64,000 nt of DNA from an uncultured euryarchaeote (GTDB lineage: Archaea; Thermoplasmatota; Poseidoniia; Poseidoniales; Poseidoniaceae), in assembly GCA_937892945.1 (NCBI GenBank), contig CALBIL010000039.1:91999-155998 (forward strand). The letters are read 5' to 3'. Of this stretch, positions 1 through 11,560 are shown in pieces. The position numbers and the translations under genes were made by a program. The stretch's first letter is position 1, and each line of letters opens with the position of its first letter. Under the pieces are notes generated by a model. That model ran no database searches. It was not told the origin of the DNA and saw only the letters and a list, made by a program, of their open reading frames with translations.

Positions 1-249
1 GAGCGGTACAATACTGTCGTTCACGAACAGTAAGATGTCTTCTGGTACGACAAGACGAGTCCCTTCTCCTTCAAGCGTGAATGTATGCCATTCACCACTT
101 CTGAGCGGAAGGTCTCCAGCAGGCGTGAAGTCGATCAGAAATATTTCACCGGCATCTTGGATTTCCTTTTCGTTTTCCCCAAAGCATCCAGCAAGCGGTG
201 CCATGAGCATCAAAGTTATGAGCGAGAAAGCGCGAAGTGAGTTGAACAT
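1..249 (-). CDS. Putative lipoprotein, N-terminal part (runs off window start)
   Basis: Minus-strand reading from ATG at 247-249: MFNSLRAFSLITLMLMAPLAGCFGENEKEIQDAGEIFLIDFTPAGDLPLRSGEWHTFTLEGEGTRLVVPEDILLFVNDSIVPL, open to base 1. Lipobox-like LAGC after a hydrophobic stretch. Not in the supplied ORF track because no stop lies in the window. Confidence 0.75.
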   Translation of the reverse strand, partial: MFNSLRAFSLITLMLMAPLAGCFGENEKEIQDAGEIFLIDFTPAGDLPLRSGEWHTFTLEGEGTRLVVPEDILLFVNDSIVPL

Positions 250-400
250 AACGACCCTTAGAACATGGCCACTCCTTTTTGTTCTTAGGGCTTCGCATTT
301 CTTGGATAGGTTCGAAGGCTCCGATGCAGTGCAGGGAGTTTTTCATTCCGTCGCCAAGAGCAGGTAGCCAGGTTCATTAACCGATGCTCAAGGCAACACT

Positions 401-658
401 ATGGAACGTAAACAATGGGGAATTTTCTTCATTGCGCTTTCTTGTTTCTTCTATGCTTCTCTCTTTTCGATTCCCTTTCTCTCAATGACCAAGGCGCAAA
501 GTGGAGTTCTTGCAACCTGCCTGGTCATTCTAGGTGAAGTCTCATTTGCAATTGGGGGCATCATTGCTGGAAAGAATCTTGTGGCAGATTTCCGAAGCAA
601 ATTTGTACCTAAGCGATTTCAAAAGAGAAACGACTCTCCTTTGGTCGAGGAAGAGTGA
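401..658 (+). CDS. Small two-TM membrane protein, transporter-suffix-domain-like
   Basis: 85 aa ORF with two hydrophobic segments and GEVSFAIGGIIAGKNLV motif. Confidence 0.6.
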   Translation: MERKQWGIFFIALSCFFYASLFSIPFLSMTKAQSGVLATCLVILGEVSFAIGGIIAGKNLVADFRSKFVPKRFQKRNDSPLVEEE

Positions 659-734
659 CTGCTTCGCTTTCGTGAACTTCATATAGGGTAACCCAATCCG
701 CAGTATGTAACCGATGGTTAAGTAGTCGAGAGGG

Positions 735-1463
735 ATGAAGATGTCAGGCAACGATGATTTCGAGGAAAAATTGATTGAACAGATCACTGAATTGTTCCGA
801 AATATGGGCATGAACCTCGATAAAAAGCAGATTCGAGCATTGATGGAGCAATTCCGTTCACAATTCGAAAGTCTCGGTCTCGATGCTGAAAAAATTGCCA
901 AAGGGGATGTAAATTTCAATTTCGACCTGTCGCAACTGAGTAAGATGTTTGAAAAAGGCAAGTCCATGGAAGACATCTTGAAGAATATGGGTGTCGATGT
1001 TCAAGTGGATGCCAACCCTATCGAAGTCGATATGCCCGACATCGACCAACTGGAAGACAATCTCTACAAATTACCTGCTGATGATGTTTATCTGGATGGT
1101 TGGAATATGTCGGTAACAATCGATATCATGCTCAAAGAAGATGTGGAAGAAACCGAAATCGAACTTTTACTCGCCCAGGAAGGCCACCAGTTAGAGGTTT
1201 TGAAGCAAACTCGCCCTTCTCCATTGGCCCGTGTCGAATTGCCTCATCCTTGCGATGAAGTCGTTGAATGGTCTCTTAACAATGGCATTCTCGATGTCAC
1301 TCTCAAACTCACGCCTCAAGGCTCCGCCGTAACTGAATTCAATGATGGTGATGACGAAGACGAAGGCGATGATGCCGATGAAGTACCGGATACCCCTGAG
1401 GTACATCTCGACCTTGGTGAAGACCGAGACGATGATGACGACGGTGGAATTCCAATTTTTTGA
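735..1463 (+). CDS. Hsp20/alpha-crystallin-like (GvpH-like) protein with acidic tail
   Basis: C-terminal half resembles an alpha-crystallin domain ([32 protein letters not shown]...[11 protein letters not shown]); Asp/Glu-rich tail; directly upstream of dnaK. Confidence 0.65.
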   Translation: MKMSGNDDFEEKLIEQITELFRNMGMNLDKKQIRALMEQFRSQFESLGLDAEKIAKGDVNFNFDLSQLSKMFEKGKSMEDILKNMGVDVQVDANPIEVDMPDIDQLEDNLYKLPADDVYLDGWNMSVTIDIMLKEDVEETEIELLLAQEGHQLEVLKQTRPSPLARVELPHPCDEVVEWSLNNGILDVTLKLTPQGSAVTEFNDGDDEDEGDDADEVPDTPEVHLDLGEDRDDDDDGGIPIF

Positions 1464-1483
1464 AGAAAAAGGAAGTGAAATAT

Positions 1484-3376
1484 ATGAGCAAAGTAATAGG
1501 AATAGATCTTGGAACAACGAACAGTTGTGTAGCGACCATTGAGAACGGCGAACCCGTTGTCATTGCGAATGCAGAAGGTGCACGAACAACCCCCTCGGTT
1601 GTCGCTTTTGCTAAAGACGGTAGTGAACGTATGATTGGTGTAACTGCAAAGAGACAAGCGGTAACCAACATTGACCGAACTTTGCTTTCAGTAAAGCGTC
1701 ATATGGGTACCGATTGGAAAACGACCATTGACGATGTTGATTATACTCCTCAAGAGATTTCAGCCTTTATTCTTCAAAAGTTGAAGGCAGATGCTGAAGC
1801 TTACCTCGGACACGAAGTCAAGCAAGCGGTCATCACCTGCCCTGCATATTTCACAGATGCACAACGAACTGCAACCAAAGATGCAGGACGTATTGCTGGT
1901 CTTGAAGTTCTACGAATCATCAATGAACCAACTGCAGCAGCTCTCGCCTATGGCGTCGACAAAGGAGAAGACCAAACAATTCTGGTTTACGACCTGGGTG
2001 GTGGAACCTTTGACGTATCAGTTTTGGAGATTTATCAAGTCGATGGCCAACCTCAAATTGAAGTCAAAGCCACAGCGGGTAACAACAAACTCGGTGGAGA
2101 TGATTTCGATGACCTTGTCATCGAATGGATGGTCGCTGAATTCAAGCGTGATACTGGTATCGATCTGTCAAAAGATGTTCAAGCAATGTCACGACTTAAG
2201 GAAGCAGCTGAAAAAGCGAAGATTGAACTTTCTGGTACTCAACAAACTCAGATTAATCTTCCGTTCATTACCATGCGAGACGGTCAACCAGAACATATGG
2301 ACATGACCTTGAGCCGTGCGAAATTCGAAGACCTTGTCTCGAAGTTGATTGAAAAAACAATGGGTCCAACCCGTCAAGCAATGAAAGACGCTGGCGTCAA
2401 GAAAGGCGATGTTGACAAAGTGATTCTTGTCGGTGGTTCAACCCGTGTACCTGCAGTCCAAGAAGCAGTTGAAAAAGAAGCTGGAAAGGCACCTTACAAA
2501 GGAATCAACCCTGACGAAGCAGTGGCAATGGGCGCTGCGCTTCAAGCAGGTATCATTTCTGGTGATGAAGGCGTTTCTGACATCTTGTTACTCGACGTCA
2601 CACCTCTTACGCTCGGAATCGAAACGCTCGGTGGTGTCATGACGACAATGATTGAACGAAATACAACCATCCCTGCTCGTCGCTCTGAAATATATTCAAC
2701 AGCAAGCGACAACCAACCTGCAGTTACCATTCACGTTCTACAAGGTGAACGAAACTTTGCTAAGGACAACGTAACACTTGGAGAATTCACTCTCATGGGA
2801 ATTCCAGCAGCACCGCGTGGAACTCCACAAATCGAAGTTACCTTCGATATCGATGCGAACGGAATTGTCGATGTCAGTGCCAAAGATATGGGGACTGGTA
2901 AGGAACAGTCAGTGAAGATTGAAGCTCAAACCTCACTTTCTGAAGATGAAATTCAAGCAAAGATCAGTGAAGCAGAAAAGTTTGCAGAAGAAGATCAATT
3001 ACGCAAAGCAAAAGTTGAACTTCGTAACATGGCAGACCAAGTTGTCTATCAAACCCGTCGAACTCTCGACGAATCAGCAGACAAACTCGATGATGCAGAT
3101 GTAGATCCAGTGAAGGAACACCTTGATGCATTGGAAAAGATGGTTCAAGATGATGACGGTAAACCTCTTGAAATCGATGATATCGATGACGCTGCAATTC
3201 AAGCGAAAGTCAAGGAAGTTGAAGAAGCAATGCATGCAGTTTCCGCAAAACTCTACGAAGCTGCTGCTGCTGAAATGGCTGAACAAGACGGTTCATCGGA
3301 AGATGGCGATATCGATGTCGGTGGCGATGATGTGGTCGATGCAGACTTTGAAGTCGTCGAAGATGACGAAGATTGA
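1484..3376 (+). CDS. dnaK: Molecular chaperone DnaK (Hsp70)
   Basis: [68 protein letters not shown]. Confidence 0.97.
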   Translation: MSKVIGIDLGTTNSCVATIENGEPVVIANAEGARTTPSVVAFAKDGSERMIGVTAKRQAVTNIDRTLLSVKRHMGTDWKTTIDDVDYTPQEISAFILQKLKADAEAYLGHEVKQAVITCPAYFTDAQRTATKDAGRIAGLEVLRIINEPTAAALAYGVDKGEDQTILVYDLGGGTFDVSVLEIYQVDGQPQIEVKATAGNNKLGGDDFDDLVIEWMVAEFKRDTGIDLSKDVQAMSRLKEAAEKAKIELSGTQQTQINLPFITMRDGQPEHMDMTLSRAKFEDLVSKLIEKTMGPTRQAMKDAGVKKGDVDKVILVGGSTRVPAVQEAVEKEAGKAPYKGINPDEAVAMGAALQAGIISGDEGVSDILLLDVTPLTLGIETLGGVMTTMIERNTTIPARRSEIYSTASDNQPAVTIHVLQGERNFAKDNVTLGEFTLMGIPAAPRGTPQIEVTFDIDANGIVDVSAKDMGTGKEQSVKIEAQTSLSEDEIQAKISEAEKFAEEDQLRKAKVELRNMADQVVYQTRRTLDESADKLDDADVDPVKEHLDALEKMVQDDDGKPLEIDDIDDAAIQAKVKEVEEAMHAVSAKLYEAAAAEMAEQDGSSEDGDIDVGGDDVVDADFEVVEDDED

Positions 3377-3427
3377 GTCAACCTCAGCTATCGTTGAACT
3401 TATGGCGAAGAGTTTGGTGGCTGTGCT

Positions 3428-5017
3428 ATGAGCGATGCCCCCATTCTCAAGGACACCGAGCGTACTACGGGACGCAGTGCTCTTCAGAACAACATTCAGG
3501 CGGCAATGGCTCTAGCTGGCGCAGTACGTTCAACTCTTGGCCCTCGAGGACTTGATAAATTACTGATTGACGATGACGGGCGAACCCTTGTTACCAACGA
3601 TGGTGTTACGGTTCTCGAATCTGCGAAAGTGGAACACCCCGTTGCACGAATGATGATTAATGCCTCTTCAGTTCAGGATAAGATCGCTCGAGATGGAACG
3701 ACTTCAACCGTTCTTATGTCTGCTGAAATGTTGCAAAATGCTTGGCATTTAGTCACACAAGATGTCCATCCAGCCATTATCGCACGCGGATTTAGAATGG
3801 CAGAGGCCTATGCTCATGAAGTTCTTATTGAGTTGGCCCTTCATTCCGAACATCACCACCGCTTACTTGCTGCACAAACTTCACTTGCAGGTAAAGGGCA
3901 TCAGTCTATGCAATTATTACTTGCTCAACTTGCCGTTGATGCTGCTGAAGCCATTCAAATGAACACTCCTGCTGGTATTGTGGCGGATCCAACTCGTGTC
4001 AAAATATTACCCCAATCCGGTGGTAGCATTGGTGATACACGGCTGGTGACTGGTTTAGTCTTGGCAAAAAACCGAATCCATGAAGATATGCCTCGTGTGG
4101 CAGGTGCTGGAAAAATTCTTCTCGTCGATGGTGGAATTGAACGCCGTTCAATGAAAAACGATATGAAAATCAATGTCACTTCCCCGGGGGTTTTGGAGAG
4201 TTTCCGAGCCAAAGAAGTCGAATTACTCCAACAACAAGTCGAGCATCTCAAAGAACTTGGAATCGGATTACTCGCTTGTAAAGAAGGGATCGACGAAGAA
4301 GCCCGAGTTCTCCTTGCTAAAGCAGGAATTCAAGCCTTCAGAAGGGTGGCGCGTTCAGATTTGGATCTTCTCGCTCGAGGCTGTGGCGCAACCCTTGTCT
4401 CTGAAATAAAGCGTTCAAAAGCCTCCGATTTAGGTGCTTTCATTTCGAGTAAAAACGAGACTTGGGGCAGTGTGGCGCATTGGATTGTCGAAACCGAAGA
4501 AGGTGGTGCAACACTGATTGCTTGTGGAAGCACAGAAACAGTACTTGGTGAAGTGGAACGAAGTTTTGCAGACGCCTTAGGTGTTGCCTGTCGGATGCTT
4601 GAAGATTCGCGCTTGATGGCCGGTGGAGGTGCGACACATGTCGCCTTAGCACGACGATTACGTCGCTATGCGGAATCGATTCCAGGTCGTGAGCAACTTG
4701 GTGCAGAAGCTTTTGCAGATGCGCTCGAAGTCATCCCGAGAGTTTTAGCTGAAAATGCAGGTTTGGATCCAATTGATACTTTGTTACAACTGGTTGCGGC
4801 GCAAGTGAACGGTGGAGATGACTCACATTATATCGGATTAGACCTCTTGAACCGTAGACCTGCAAACATGGTGGAACAAGGTATTCTTGAACCATATTTG
4901 ATTACTCGCCAATCGATTGCAGGTGCGACTGAAGCAGCCATTTCTATTCTTCGAATTGATGATGTGTTGTGGGCAAGACAAGATCCAACTATGGCAGAAG
5001 TCCCAGAAATGGAATAG
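3428..5017 (+). CDS. Thermosome / group II chaperonin-like subunit (divergent)
   Basis: TCP-1/cpn60 motifs: GPRGLDKLLIDD, TNDGVTVLESAKVEHPVA, RDGTTSTVL, ERSFADALGVA, AGGGATHVALARRLR, GLDPIDTLLQL, RIDDVLWARQDP. Confidence 0.9.
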   Translation: MSDAPILKDTERTTGRSALQNNIQAAMALAGAVRSTLGPRGLDKLLIDDDGRTLVTNDGVTVLESAKVEHPVARMMINASSVQDKIARDGTTSTVLMSAEMLQNAWHLVTQDVHPAIIARGFRMAEAYAHEVLIELALHSEHHHRLLAAQTSLAGKGHQSMQLLLAQLAVDAAEAIQMNTPAGIVADPTRVKILPQSGGSIGDTRLVTGLVLAKNRIHEDMPRVAGAGKILLVDGGIERRSMKNDMKINVTSPGVLESFRAKEVELLQQQVEHLKELGIGLLACKEGIDEEARVLLAKAGIQAFRRVARSDLDLLARGCGATLVSEIKRSKASDLGAFISSKNETWGSVAHWIVETEEGGATLIACGSTETVLGEVERSFADALGVACRMLEDSRLMAGGGATHVALARRLRRYAESIPGREQLGAEAFADALEVIPRVLAENAGLDPIDTLLQLVAAQVNGGDDSHYIGLDLLNRRPANMVEQGILEPYLITRQSIAGATEAAISILRIDDVLWARQDPTMAEVPEME

Positions 5018-5085
5018 ATCTACAAACATCAACTTCACCTTTGTTTAAGGGTAATAATTTGAAATAGGGGTCGACAGAACCCGAA

Positions 5086-6660
5086 ATGATGGGAACTGAT
5101 AGTCAAACCTGCGTTGGTATCGACGATATTGCCATCCACTTCCCCCGCTTGTATATGGATATGCGAGATTTCGCAGAATTACGAGGTACAGACTTTGGCA
5201 AGTTAAACAAGGGTCTTGGACTTGAAGCAATGTCGATTCCCGATGTTCATGAGGATACTGCCACTATGGGTGCCATGGCGGTCATGCAAATCATCGATCG
5301 CAATGGGCTTGACCCAAACACGATTGGTCGTATGTACCTTGGAACTGAATCCGCTTTGGACGGTGCAAAACCAACCGCTACCTACATTGTTGACATGCTC
5401 ACCCAGCGGTATGAGGAACGCTATGGCTCTGATTGCTTCAGAAATTGCGATGTTGTTGACATGACCTTCGCTTGTATTGGCGCTGTAGATGCATTACACA
5501 CAACTCTTGATTGGGTTGCTCGGTCAAATGAAAACGATGAACGCATAGGAATTGTGATTTTCTCTGACAATGCCAAATATGCATTGGAGTCTTCTGGTGA
5601 GTATACACAAGGTGCAGGTGGCGGTGCGTTATTGATTCGTAGAAATCCGCGTCTTCTCGAAATTCCAGATTGTTTTGGTGTCTCTACAACACCCGTGCAT
5701 GATTTCTTTAAACCTCGGAGAGAAGTGAGTATTCGCTCAGTAATTACGAACGTTATGCAACTTGCTCAAGAAACCGGTCAAACGATGAAGAAAGGTCTCA
5801 TTGAAAGAATGATTCGTCATTTACCCGAATCAACTGTACGTAAATTAGGTATTTTTGCTCACGGTGAACAAAAAGTCAGCGTTCACCGAGATGATCCCAT
5901 TTTTGATGGCCAGTACTCCAATCGTTGTTACCAAGATGCAGTTCGGCAAGCCTTCCACAATTTCTCGATGAAATCCGAAAAACAAGGCAGATATAACTAC
6001 GACACCGACATTCGCCTTACCGAGCAATGGTCTCGTATCATCATGCATTTACCGTATGCTTTCCAAGCCAAGCGAATGTTTCCTGATATCTTCAGGCATG
6101 ACCGTCAAGATACAGAATATTGGGAGTCTATTGCAGAACAACTCGGCCCTATGCCGGCAGAACATAACTCTGAAGACCCCTTAATCATTGAAATCTGGGA
6201 GAAAGCCATGGATGGTTATCGCCGAGCAATTTCAAAAACACCGGAGTACCTTGAATTCCATGCCAGCCGAATTGAAAAAGGGCAGCGAGCAAGTAGTTTG
6301 ATTGGAAATCAATACACTGGCTCAATCTTCCTTGCACTCATGTCGACTTTTGAATCTGATTTGGAAGAAAACAGTAACCTCGACAATACCCTCTTCGGAT
6401 TATGTGGTTATGGTTCTGGAGCTAAAGCTAAAGTATTCGAAGGAAAAGTTAGTCCTCGTTGGAGAGAAGTGGTTTCTCGCTGGCATTTGTTTGAACGACT
6501 TGGTGGGCGTGTTGCAATTGACCATATCACCTATGAGAATCTCCACAAGGGCTTGCAAGATGACAGTGTAGTCACTCCACAAAGTGAGTTTGCTCTGGTT
6601 GAGATTGGTGACGAAGGCGTTGATGAAGGGGCCCGTCGTTACAAATGGGTTGGCGCTTAA
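5086..6660 (+). CDS. Hydroxymethylglutaryl-CoA synthase family protein
   Basis: Thiolase-fold HMGS-like sequence: GIDDIAIHFPRLYMDM, DMTFACIGAVDALHTTLDWV around a putative catalytic Cys, GAGGGALLIRRNP. Confidence 0.85.
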   Translation: MMGTDSQTCVGIDDIAIHFPRLYMDMRDFAELRGTDFGKLNKGLGLEAMSIPDVHEDTATMGAMAVMQIIDRNGLDPNTIGRMYLGTESALDGAKPTATYIVDMLTQRYEERYGSDCFRNCDVVDMTFACIGAVDALHTTLDWVARSNENDERIGIVIFSDNAKYALESSGEYTQGAGGGALLIRRNPRLLEIPDCFGVSTTPVHDFFKPRREVSIRSVITNVMQLAQETGQTMKKGLIERMIRHLPESTVRKLGIFAHGEQKVSVHRDDPIFDGQYSNRCYQDAVRQAFHNFSMKSEKQGRYNYDTDIRLTEQWSRIIMHLPYAFQAKRMFPDIFRHDRQDTEYWESIAEQLGPMPAEHNSEDPLIIEIWEKAMDGYRRAISKTPEYLEFHASRIEKGQRASSLIGNQYTGSIFLALMSTFESDLEENSNLDNTLFGLCGYGSGAKAKVFEGKVSPRWREVVSRWHLFERLGGRVAIDHITYENLHKGLQDDSVVTPQSEFALVEIGDEGVDEGARRYKWVGA

Positions 6661-7763
6661 GGAAAATCCAAGACAACTTTACCGCACTTGCCTGAGATTG
6701 CTAATTCGACAGCTTGTTCGAAATCATCAATCGACATTCGGTGAGTGAGAACAGCATTGACATCGATTAGACCCCGCTCAAGTAAATCATGCATCGTATC
6801 CCAAGTCGACCACATCTTTCGCCCATTGATGCCCTTGAGATGGAGATAACGGAATACAACTTCATTCATTGGGACTTCTGGCATCGAGTTTCCATACACC
6901 GAGAGAATGTTGACATAACCGCCCATGCGAGTGCTATGGACAGTATTCGCCAATGCTTGCGGCGAGCCTGAGAATTCACATGAGTTATCGACACCTCGGC
7001 CATTTGTTGCTGCTAAGATTTCTGCGACGACATCATTTTCTTTGCCGAGGACAAGGTCTGCACCCAGTTTCTTTGCCAGTTCCATTCGGTAGGTATTGTC
7101 CCAGTCTACAGCAATGATTTTCTTTGCACCCATTGCTTTGGCAGCATTGACTGCAAACAATCCAATCGGTCCAAGGCCATGAATGGCAACTGTGGCCCCT
7201 TCGATTGGGCCTCCAGTCAACGTATGGATTGCATTACCCAGTGGGTCTTGAATTGAAGCGTGCCCGGGGTCAAGGCCCTTTGGAATATGACGCGCATTGA
7301 CTGCGGGAACTACAAAATAGGGCCCAAAAGCACCATCGTTATGGACTCCAAAGATTGAGCCGTTTTCACAAATATGTGCATTTCCTTCATCGCAACGAGG
7401 GCAATTCCAACAAGCAAGGTGACATTCTATTGCCACTAAATCCCCGATTGCATGGGTGTCCACTCCAGTTCCTAGCCCCACCACTTCGCCACAGGTTTCA
7501 TGTCCAGTAATCGTTCCAAGCGGTACATTTTCACGACTCCATTGATCCCATTTCCAAATGTGAATGTCCGTGCCGCACACTGAAGTTGAATGTGTTTTGA
7601 TCAAAACTTCTCCGGCAGTGGGTGTAGGAACGAGGTGTTTGATTCGACTGAACCCACCGGAAGTATCGGCTGTTTTGGTCCAAGCCAGCATGGTCGTCGG
7701 AACTTCGCTCATACTTCCCCTCTCTTTGGTTTCAGTGCACGCACCCTTTGATTCTTCGCTCAT
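6657..7763 (-). CDS. tdh: Zn-dependent L-threonine 3-dehydrogenase-like medium-chain dehydrogenase
   Basis: [43 protein letters not shown] structural-Zn-type cluster, [18 protein letters not shown]. Confidence 0.85.
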   Translation of the reverse strand: MSEESKGACTETKERGSMSEVPTTMLAWTKTADTSGGFSRIKHLVPTPTAGEVLIKTHSTSVCGTDIHIWKWDQWSRENVPLGTITGHETCGEVVGLGTGVDTHAIGDLVAIECHLACWNCPRCDEGNAHICENGSIFGVHNDGAFGPYFVVPAVNARHIPKGLDPGHASIQDPLGNAIHTLTGGPIEGATVAIHGLGPIGLFAVNAAKAMGAKKIIAVDWDNTYRMELAKKLGADLVLGKENDVVAEILAATNGRGVDNSCEFSGSPQALANTVHSTRMGGYVNILSVYGNSMPEVPMNEVVFRYLHLKGINGRKMWSTWDTMHDLLERGLIDVNAVLTHRMSIDDFEQAVELAISGKCGKVVLDFP

Positions 7764-7841
7764 TTCGTCATGCTTGAAAAAACCTGTTTGAGAGGTATGT
7801 TGATATGGGAGGCGCGATGGCCTAAAAGCCCGTTGATGTGC

Positions 7842-9473
7842 ATGAAGTACGTTGTTGTGAGCGGGGGAGTCCTTTCTGGTTTAGGGAAAGGCGTAACCGC
7901 AAGCAGTATCGGGGTGCTGTTGAAAAGCGCCGGGCTGCGAGTCACTTCTTTGAAAATCGACCCCTATCTTAACAGCGATGCAGGAACAATGTCACCGTTT
8001 GAACACGGCGAAGTTTTCGTTTTAGACGACGGCGGCGAGGTCGACCTTGACCTCGGAAACTATGAGCGATTTCTTGATATCAACCTTGGCCGAGATAACA
8101 ACGTAACGACGGGTAAAATTTATTCAAAAGTGATTGAGGCCGAACGCCGTGGCGATTATCTTGGGAAAACGGTTCAAGTCATCCCTCACATCACTGGAGC
8201 TGTTCAAGATTGGCTCGAGGAAGTCGCTCATCGACCCGCAGATGGTAGTGATAAAGCACCAGATGCGTGCATTATCGAATTGGGTGGAACCGTTGGCGAC
8301 ATCGAATCAGCCCCTTACATTGAAGCACTTCGTCAATTCCAATTCCGAGTTGGGCGAGAAAACGTCACTTTCGTTCATGTCTCCTTGGTTCCTGTGATGG
8401 GACCTGTAGGTGAACAGAAAACAAAACCTACGCAACACACTGTCAAAGAACTCCGTGGATTAGGAATTACGCCTGATATCCTCGTCTGCCGTTCCTCCGC
8501 ACCCTTAAACGATGAAACACGAGAAAAACTCGCAGCATTTTGCCATGTAGCACCAGAAGCAGTCATGTCAACTCACGATGTCCCAAACATCTACCATGTT
8601 CCTTTGATGCTGCATGAGCAAGGTTTGTGCGATATTCTCAAAGTTGATAGCACTGCAACAGACATACTTCAGCGTTGGAGAGTCATGGCTCACCATCTCG
8701 ATACGTTGTCTGAAGAAGTTCATATTGCCATGGTTGGGAAATACACGAATTTGTCAGATGCTTATCTTTCAGTCATCAAGAGTTTACAGCATGCTGCAAT
8801 GGCAGTTGACAGGAAATTGATCATCGATTGGATTGAAGCAAGTCACCTTGAATCCGATTGGGAAAATGCCGACGAGCGTTCAGAAGCATGGGGATCACTC
8901 AAACAAGCATCTGGAGTTTTAGTCCCAGGTGGATTTGGTGACCGAGGTGTTGAAGGTAAGATTTTGGCAGCAGAGTATGCACGAACATCCTCAACACCCT
9001 ATTTGGGAATTTGTCTCGGTTTGCAAGTTGCAACTATCGAATTTTGTCGAAATGTACTCGGGTTTGAGGAATCGAATTCAACAGAATTTGATGAGAACTG
9101 CAAAACCCCAGCAGTTGTCTTCATGCCGGAGATTTCCAAAACACATCTTGGTGGGACCATGCGACTGGGGAGCCGCCCGACCATATGGCAAGTTGATGAG
9201 TGTAAAATCCGTACCCTTTACGGCGAAGGAGAGTCTGTAGATGAACGTCATCGTCATCGATATGAAGTGAATCCAGATATGATCGATGTCATTGAATCAG
9301 CGGGTCTTGTATTTGTTGGCAAAGATGAAACAGGTCAACGTTGTGAAATTTTTGAACTCAAAGGGCATCCCTATTACGTCGGCGTCCAATACCATCCTGA
9401 ATTCAAGAGCCGCCCTGGCCGCCCAAGTCCACCGTTCCTTGGTTTACTCAAGGCTGCTACGGGTCAGTTGTGA
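7842..9473 (+). CDS. pyrG: CTP synthase
   Basis: [25 protein letters not shown]-terminus (start placed at 7842 inside a longer ORF); GICLGLQVA glutaminase motif; [11 protein letters not shown]. Confidence 0.96.
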   Translation: MKYVVVSGGVLSGLGKGVTASSIGVLLKSAGLRVTSLKIDPYLNSDAGTMSPFEHGEVFVLDDGGEVDLDLGNYERFLDINLGRDNNVTTGKIYSKVIEAERRGDYLGKTVQVIPHITGAVQDWLEEVAHRPADGSDKAPDACIIELGGTVGDIESAPYIEALRQFQFRVGRENVTFVHVSLVPVMGPVGEQKTKPTQHTVKELRGLGITPDILVCRSSAPLNDETREKLAAFCHVAPEAVMSTHDVPNIYHVPLMLHEQGLCDILKVDSTATDILQRWRVMAHHLDTLSEEVHIAMVGKYTNLSDAYLSVIKSLQHAAMAVDRKLIIDWIEASHLESDWENADERSEAWGSLKQASGVLVPGGFGDRGVEGKILAAEYARTSSTPYLGICLGLQVATIEFCRNVLGFEESNSTEFDENCKTPAVVFMPEISKTHLGGTMRLGSRPTIWQVDECKIRTLYGEGESVDERHRHRYEVNPDMIDVIESAGLVFVGKDETGQRCEIFELKGHPYYVGVQYHPEFKSRPGRPSPPFLGLLKAATGQL

Positions 9474-9474
9474 A

Positions 9475-10776
9475 TCAAGCCTCTTCTACTCGAATGAGTC
9501 TCGTCGTTCGGAAACCTTGTAAGATTTTGATGAAGCGTTTCTTTTGGAACACTTGGTCAAGTTCAAATTCACCCGTATCAATTCGGACAGCATTGAGTCC
9601 AATCAATTTCGCAGGAGTGGCTACACCGAGAATATTGTCAATTCCAATCATACGCAAAACATCGGGAGAGAGTTGAAGGTTTCCGCGACCGATGAGGAAT
9701 CCTTGCCCACCCATTGGAGAAAGGAGCAAAACACGCGGACGTGGCTCTCCTTTCTCATCGACATGTAAGGAAATCGTCTGAAGAAGTTGTTGTTCATTGA
9801 AGTCACTCAAAAGTTGACGTTTTCCGTTTTCTACAGGACCAAGAATATCAATTCCAAGTAAGGTGAGTTCCTCGCCACAAAAGTCACCCATTCGGCGCAA
9901 TGTTCCGCCACTGCCCCAAATCACCATCAAATCGGGCTGGTCTTGAAGCAGAGTTTGAACATGATTGGCAAGACCTTCGATGGTATCGGACTCGCTTGTT
10001 CGTTCGACTTGTTCTTTTGCACCTTGCATGAATCGAGGGCTGGCAGGAGTCCATGCTTCGCCATACATTCGAACTTTCCACACGCCCTCTTGATAGACCT
10101 CTTCATCCAAATCCATCACTTCAGTAATCGCACATCGCAAATCCCCAATAAGGAAAGATAAGGTGACTTCAGCAGCAGCTTTTGGCGTAGTTGCAAAACA
10201 ACCCGAATGCATCTTTACCCCACCAGGAACACCGATGAGAGGGATTTCTTGTGCCTCTTTACTAATGTTCTCAAGTGTATTCGCGATATCACGAGTTGTA
10301 CCGTCTCCACCAGCGTAGAGAATGGCTTCAGCACCAGCCTTGACTAGAGCGGTAACCAATTGGCTTGTCTCAGTCACTGAAGTTTCATCGGGCGTTTCTC
10401 CAATTTCTGTAAAAAACATCTTTTCATTTGGTGAAGGAACCCAAGTATCACCCATTCTCCCCTTCCACCCCAAACATTCGAGTTCCACATTTGAGCGATT
10501 AAGCGAACCCGAAAGGAGGGTTTTCAATGCTTCAAGTGTCTGTTGCATTCGTGGGCCTGCTCGGTCTTCAGCACCTGCAGCACGGGCTTCAGCAGCACGC
10601 CCATCACTCCCTTTGAAACCCAACCGGCCGCCGAGTCCTGCGTCAGGATTGACCACGATACCGATGCGCATGAATGTGCGAAGCGTTTCACCTTCAAGAA
10701 GACCTGCATTGACGTGATTTGAAGCGATGGCATCAAAAAGCAGTGCTAAGGGGGATATATTGTGAATACTGTTCAA
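9475..10776 (-). CDS. ATP-NAD kinase family protein (AcoX-like)
   Basis: GIVVNPDAGLGGRLGFKGSD, YAGGDGTTRDIANT, IGVPGGVKMHSGCFA. Confidence 0.8.
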   Translation of the reverse strand: MNSIHNISPLALLFDAIASNHVNAGLLEGETLRTFMRIGIVVNPDAGLGGRLGFKGSDGRAAEARAAGAEDRAGPRMQQTLEALKTLLSGSLNRSNVELECLGWKGRMGDTWVPSPNEKMFFTEIGETPDETSVTETSQLVTALVKAGAEAILYAGGDGTTRDIANTLENISKEAQEIPLIGVPGGVKMHSGCFATTPKAAAEVTLSFLIGDLRCAITEVMDLDEEVYQEGVWKVRMYGEAWTPASPRFMQGAKEQVERTSESDTIEGLANHVQTLLQDQPDLMVIWGSGGTLRRMGDFCGEELTLLGIDILGPVENGKRQLLSDFNEQQLLQTISLHVDEKGEPRPRVLLLSPMGGQGFLIGRGNLQLSPDVLRMIGIDNILGVATPAKLIGLNAVRIDTGEFELDQVFQKKRFIKILQGFRTTRLIRVEEA

Positions 10777-11505
10777 CGCCGGCGCCTTTCGATTCTTCTC
10801 ATGGTTGGGTCGACTTGTTTATGGCTTATTGCAGGATACGTCACTTGGATTTGGAACGGTTGTAAAGCCTACATGCCGTTTATTTCTGATTTTGATTTGT
10901 ATGAACCTGGTGACACGATTTTTACAGTTGGCACCTTTGTCAGCGGTTTTCTAGTCTTTTGGATCATCATGGAGATTCACTCAATGAATATGAAGCGTAT
11001 TACTGATGGTGGCTATCATTCACTTTGGCATGGCTTGAATCATCTTGCAGTTTTTCCAGGCTTAATCGGAGCCTTTTCATGTATTCGCATAGGGTCAGTT
11101 CCATGGGATATCGACGGTCCAATGCATGGGCACTACGCCCTTGACATCTTTACGAATGGCGTCTATTGGTGTTTGATTGTCTCGGCTGTTACAATCCGAA
11201 TTTGGTGGGGTCATGAACGTTTTCGAATGGTACTTGGGCTACGTGTTTTTGCAGCAGCGGCAGCATTTGTTGGTTTGGTCAAAATGCTCTCAACCCAAGC
11301 GAAGGTATGGGGCCCCGACTTCGATTGGGATTCATACAATGCAATGACCTCGGACATGCTCACTTTTTGCACAAGTTCCGTGTATCCTTTGCTGAATGTT
11401 GCTGCTGTTTGGGAGTATGTTCTTGTGTTTGGAATTCTCGGTACAATTTTATCGTTTTTACCTGAGGTCATCTTTGTTGATTCGTTGAATGATGAAGAGG
11501 AATAA
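10762..11505 (+). CDS. Multi-pass membrane protein, unknown function
   Basis: 247 aa hydrophobic ORF; divergently overlaps the start of the 9475-10776 gene. Confidence 0.7.
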   Translation: MNTVQRRRLSILLMVGSTCLWLIAGYVTWIWNGCKAYMPFISDFDLYEPGDTIFTVGTFVSGFLVFWIIMEIHSMNMKRITDGGYHSLWHGLNHLAVFPGLIGAFSCIRIGSVPWDIDGPMHGHYALDIFTNGVYWCLIVSAVTIRIWWGHERFRMVLGLRVFAAAAAFVGLVKMLSTQAKVWGPDFDWDSYNAMTSDMLTFCTSSVYPLLNVAAVWEYVLVFGILGTILSFLPEVIFVDSLNDEEE

Positions 11506-11560
11506 AGCCAACACACATCTTAGGAGAGCATTGATGTGCTCTACATGCTTTGGTAAAAAC

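Noticed and set aside
1191-1671. Overlapping antisense ORFs (1191-1517, 1316-1657, 1339-1671, minus strand)
   Set aside because: They lie opposite the acidic tail of the Hsp20-like gene and the start of dnaK; composition is a reverse-complement artefact (Ser/His-rich) with no recognisable domain.
7770-7841. N-terminal extension of CTP synthase
   Set aside because: Conserved PyrG starts with [17 protein letters not shown] at 7842; upstream residues are not PyrG-like.
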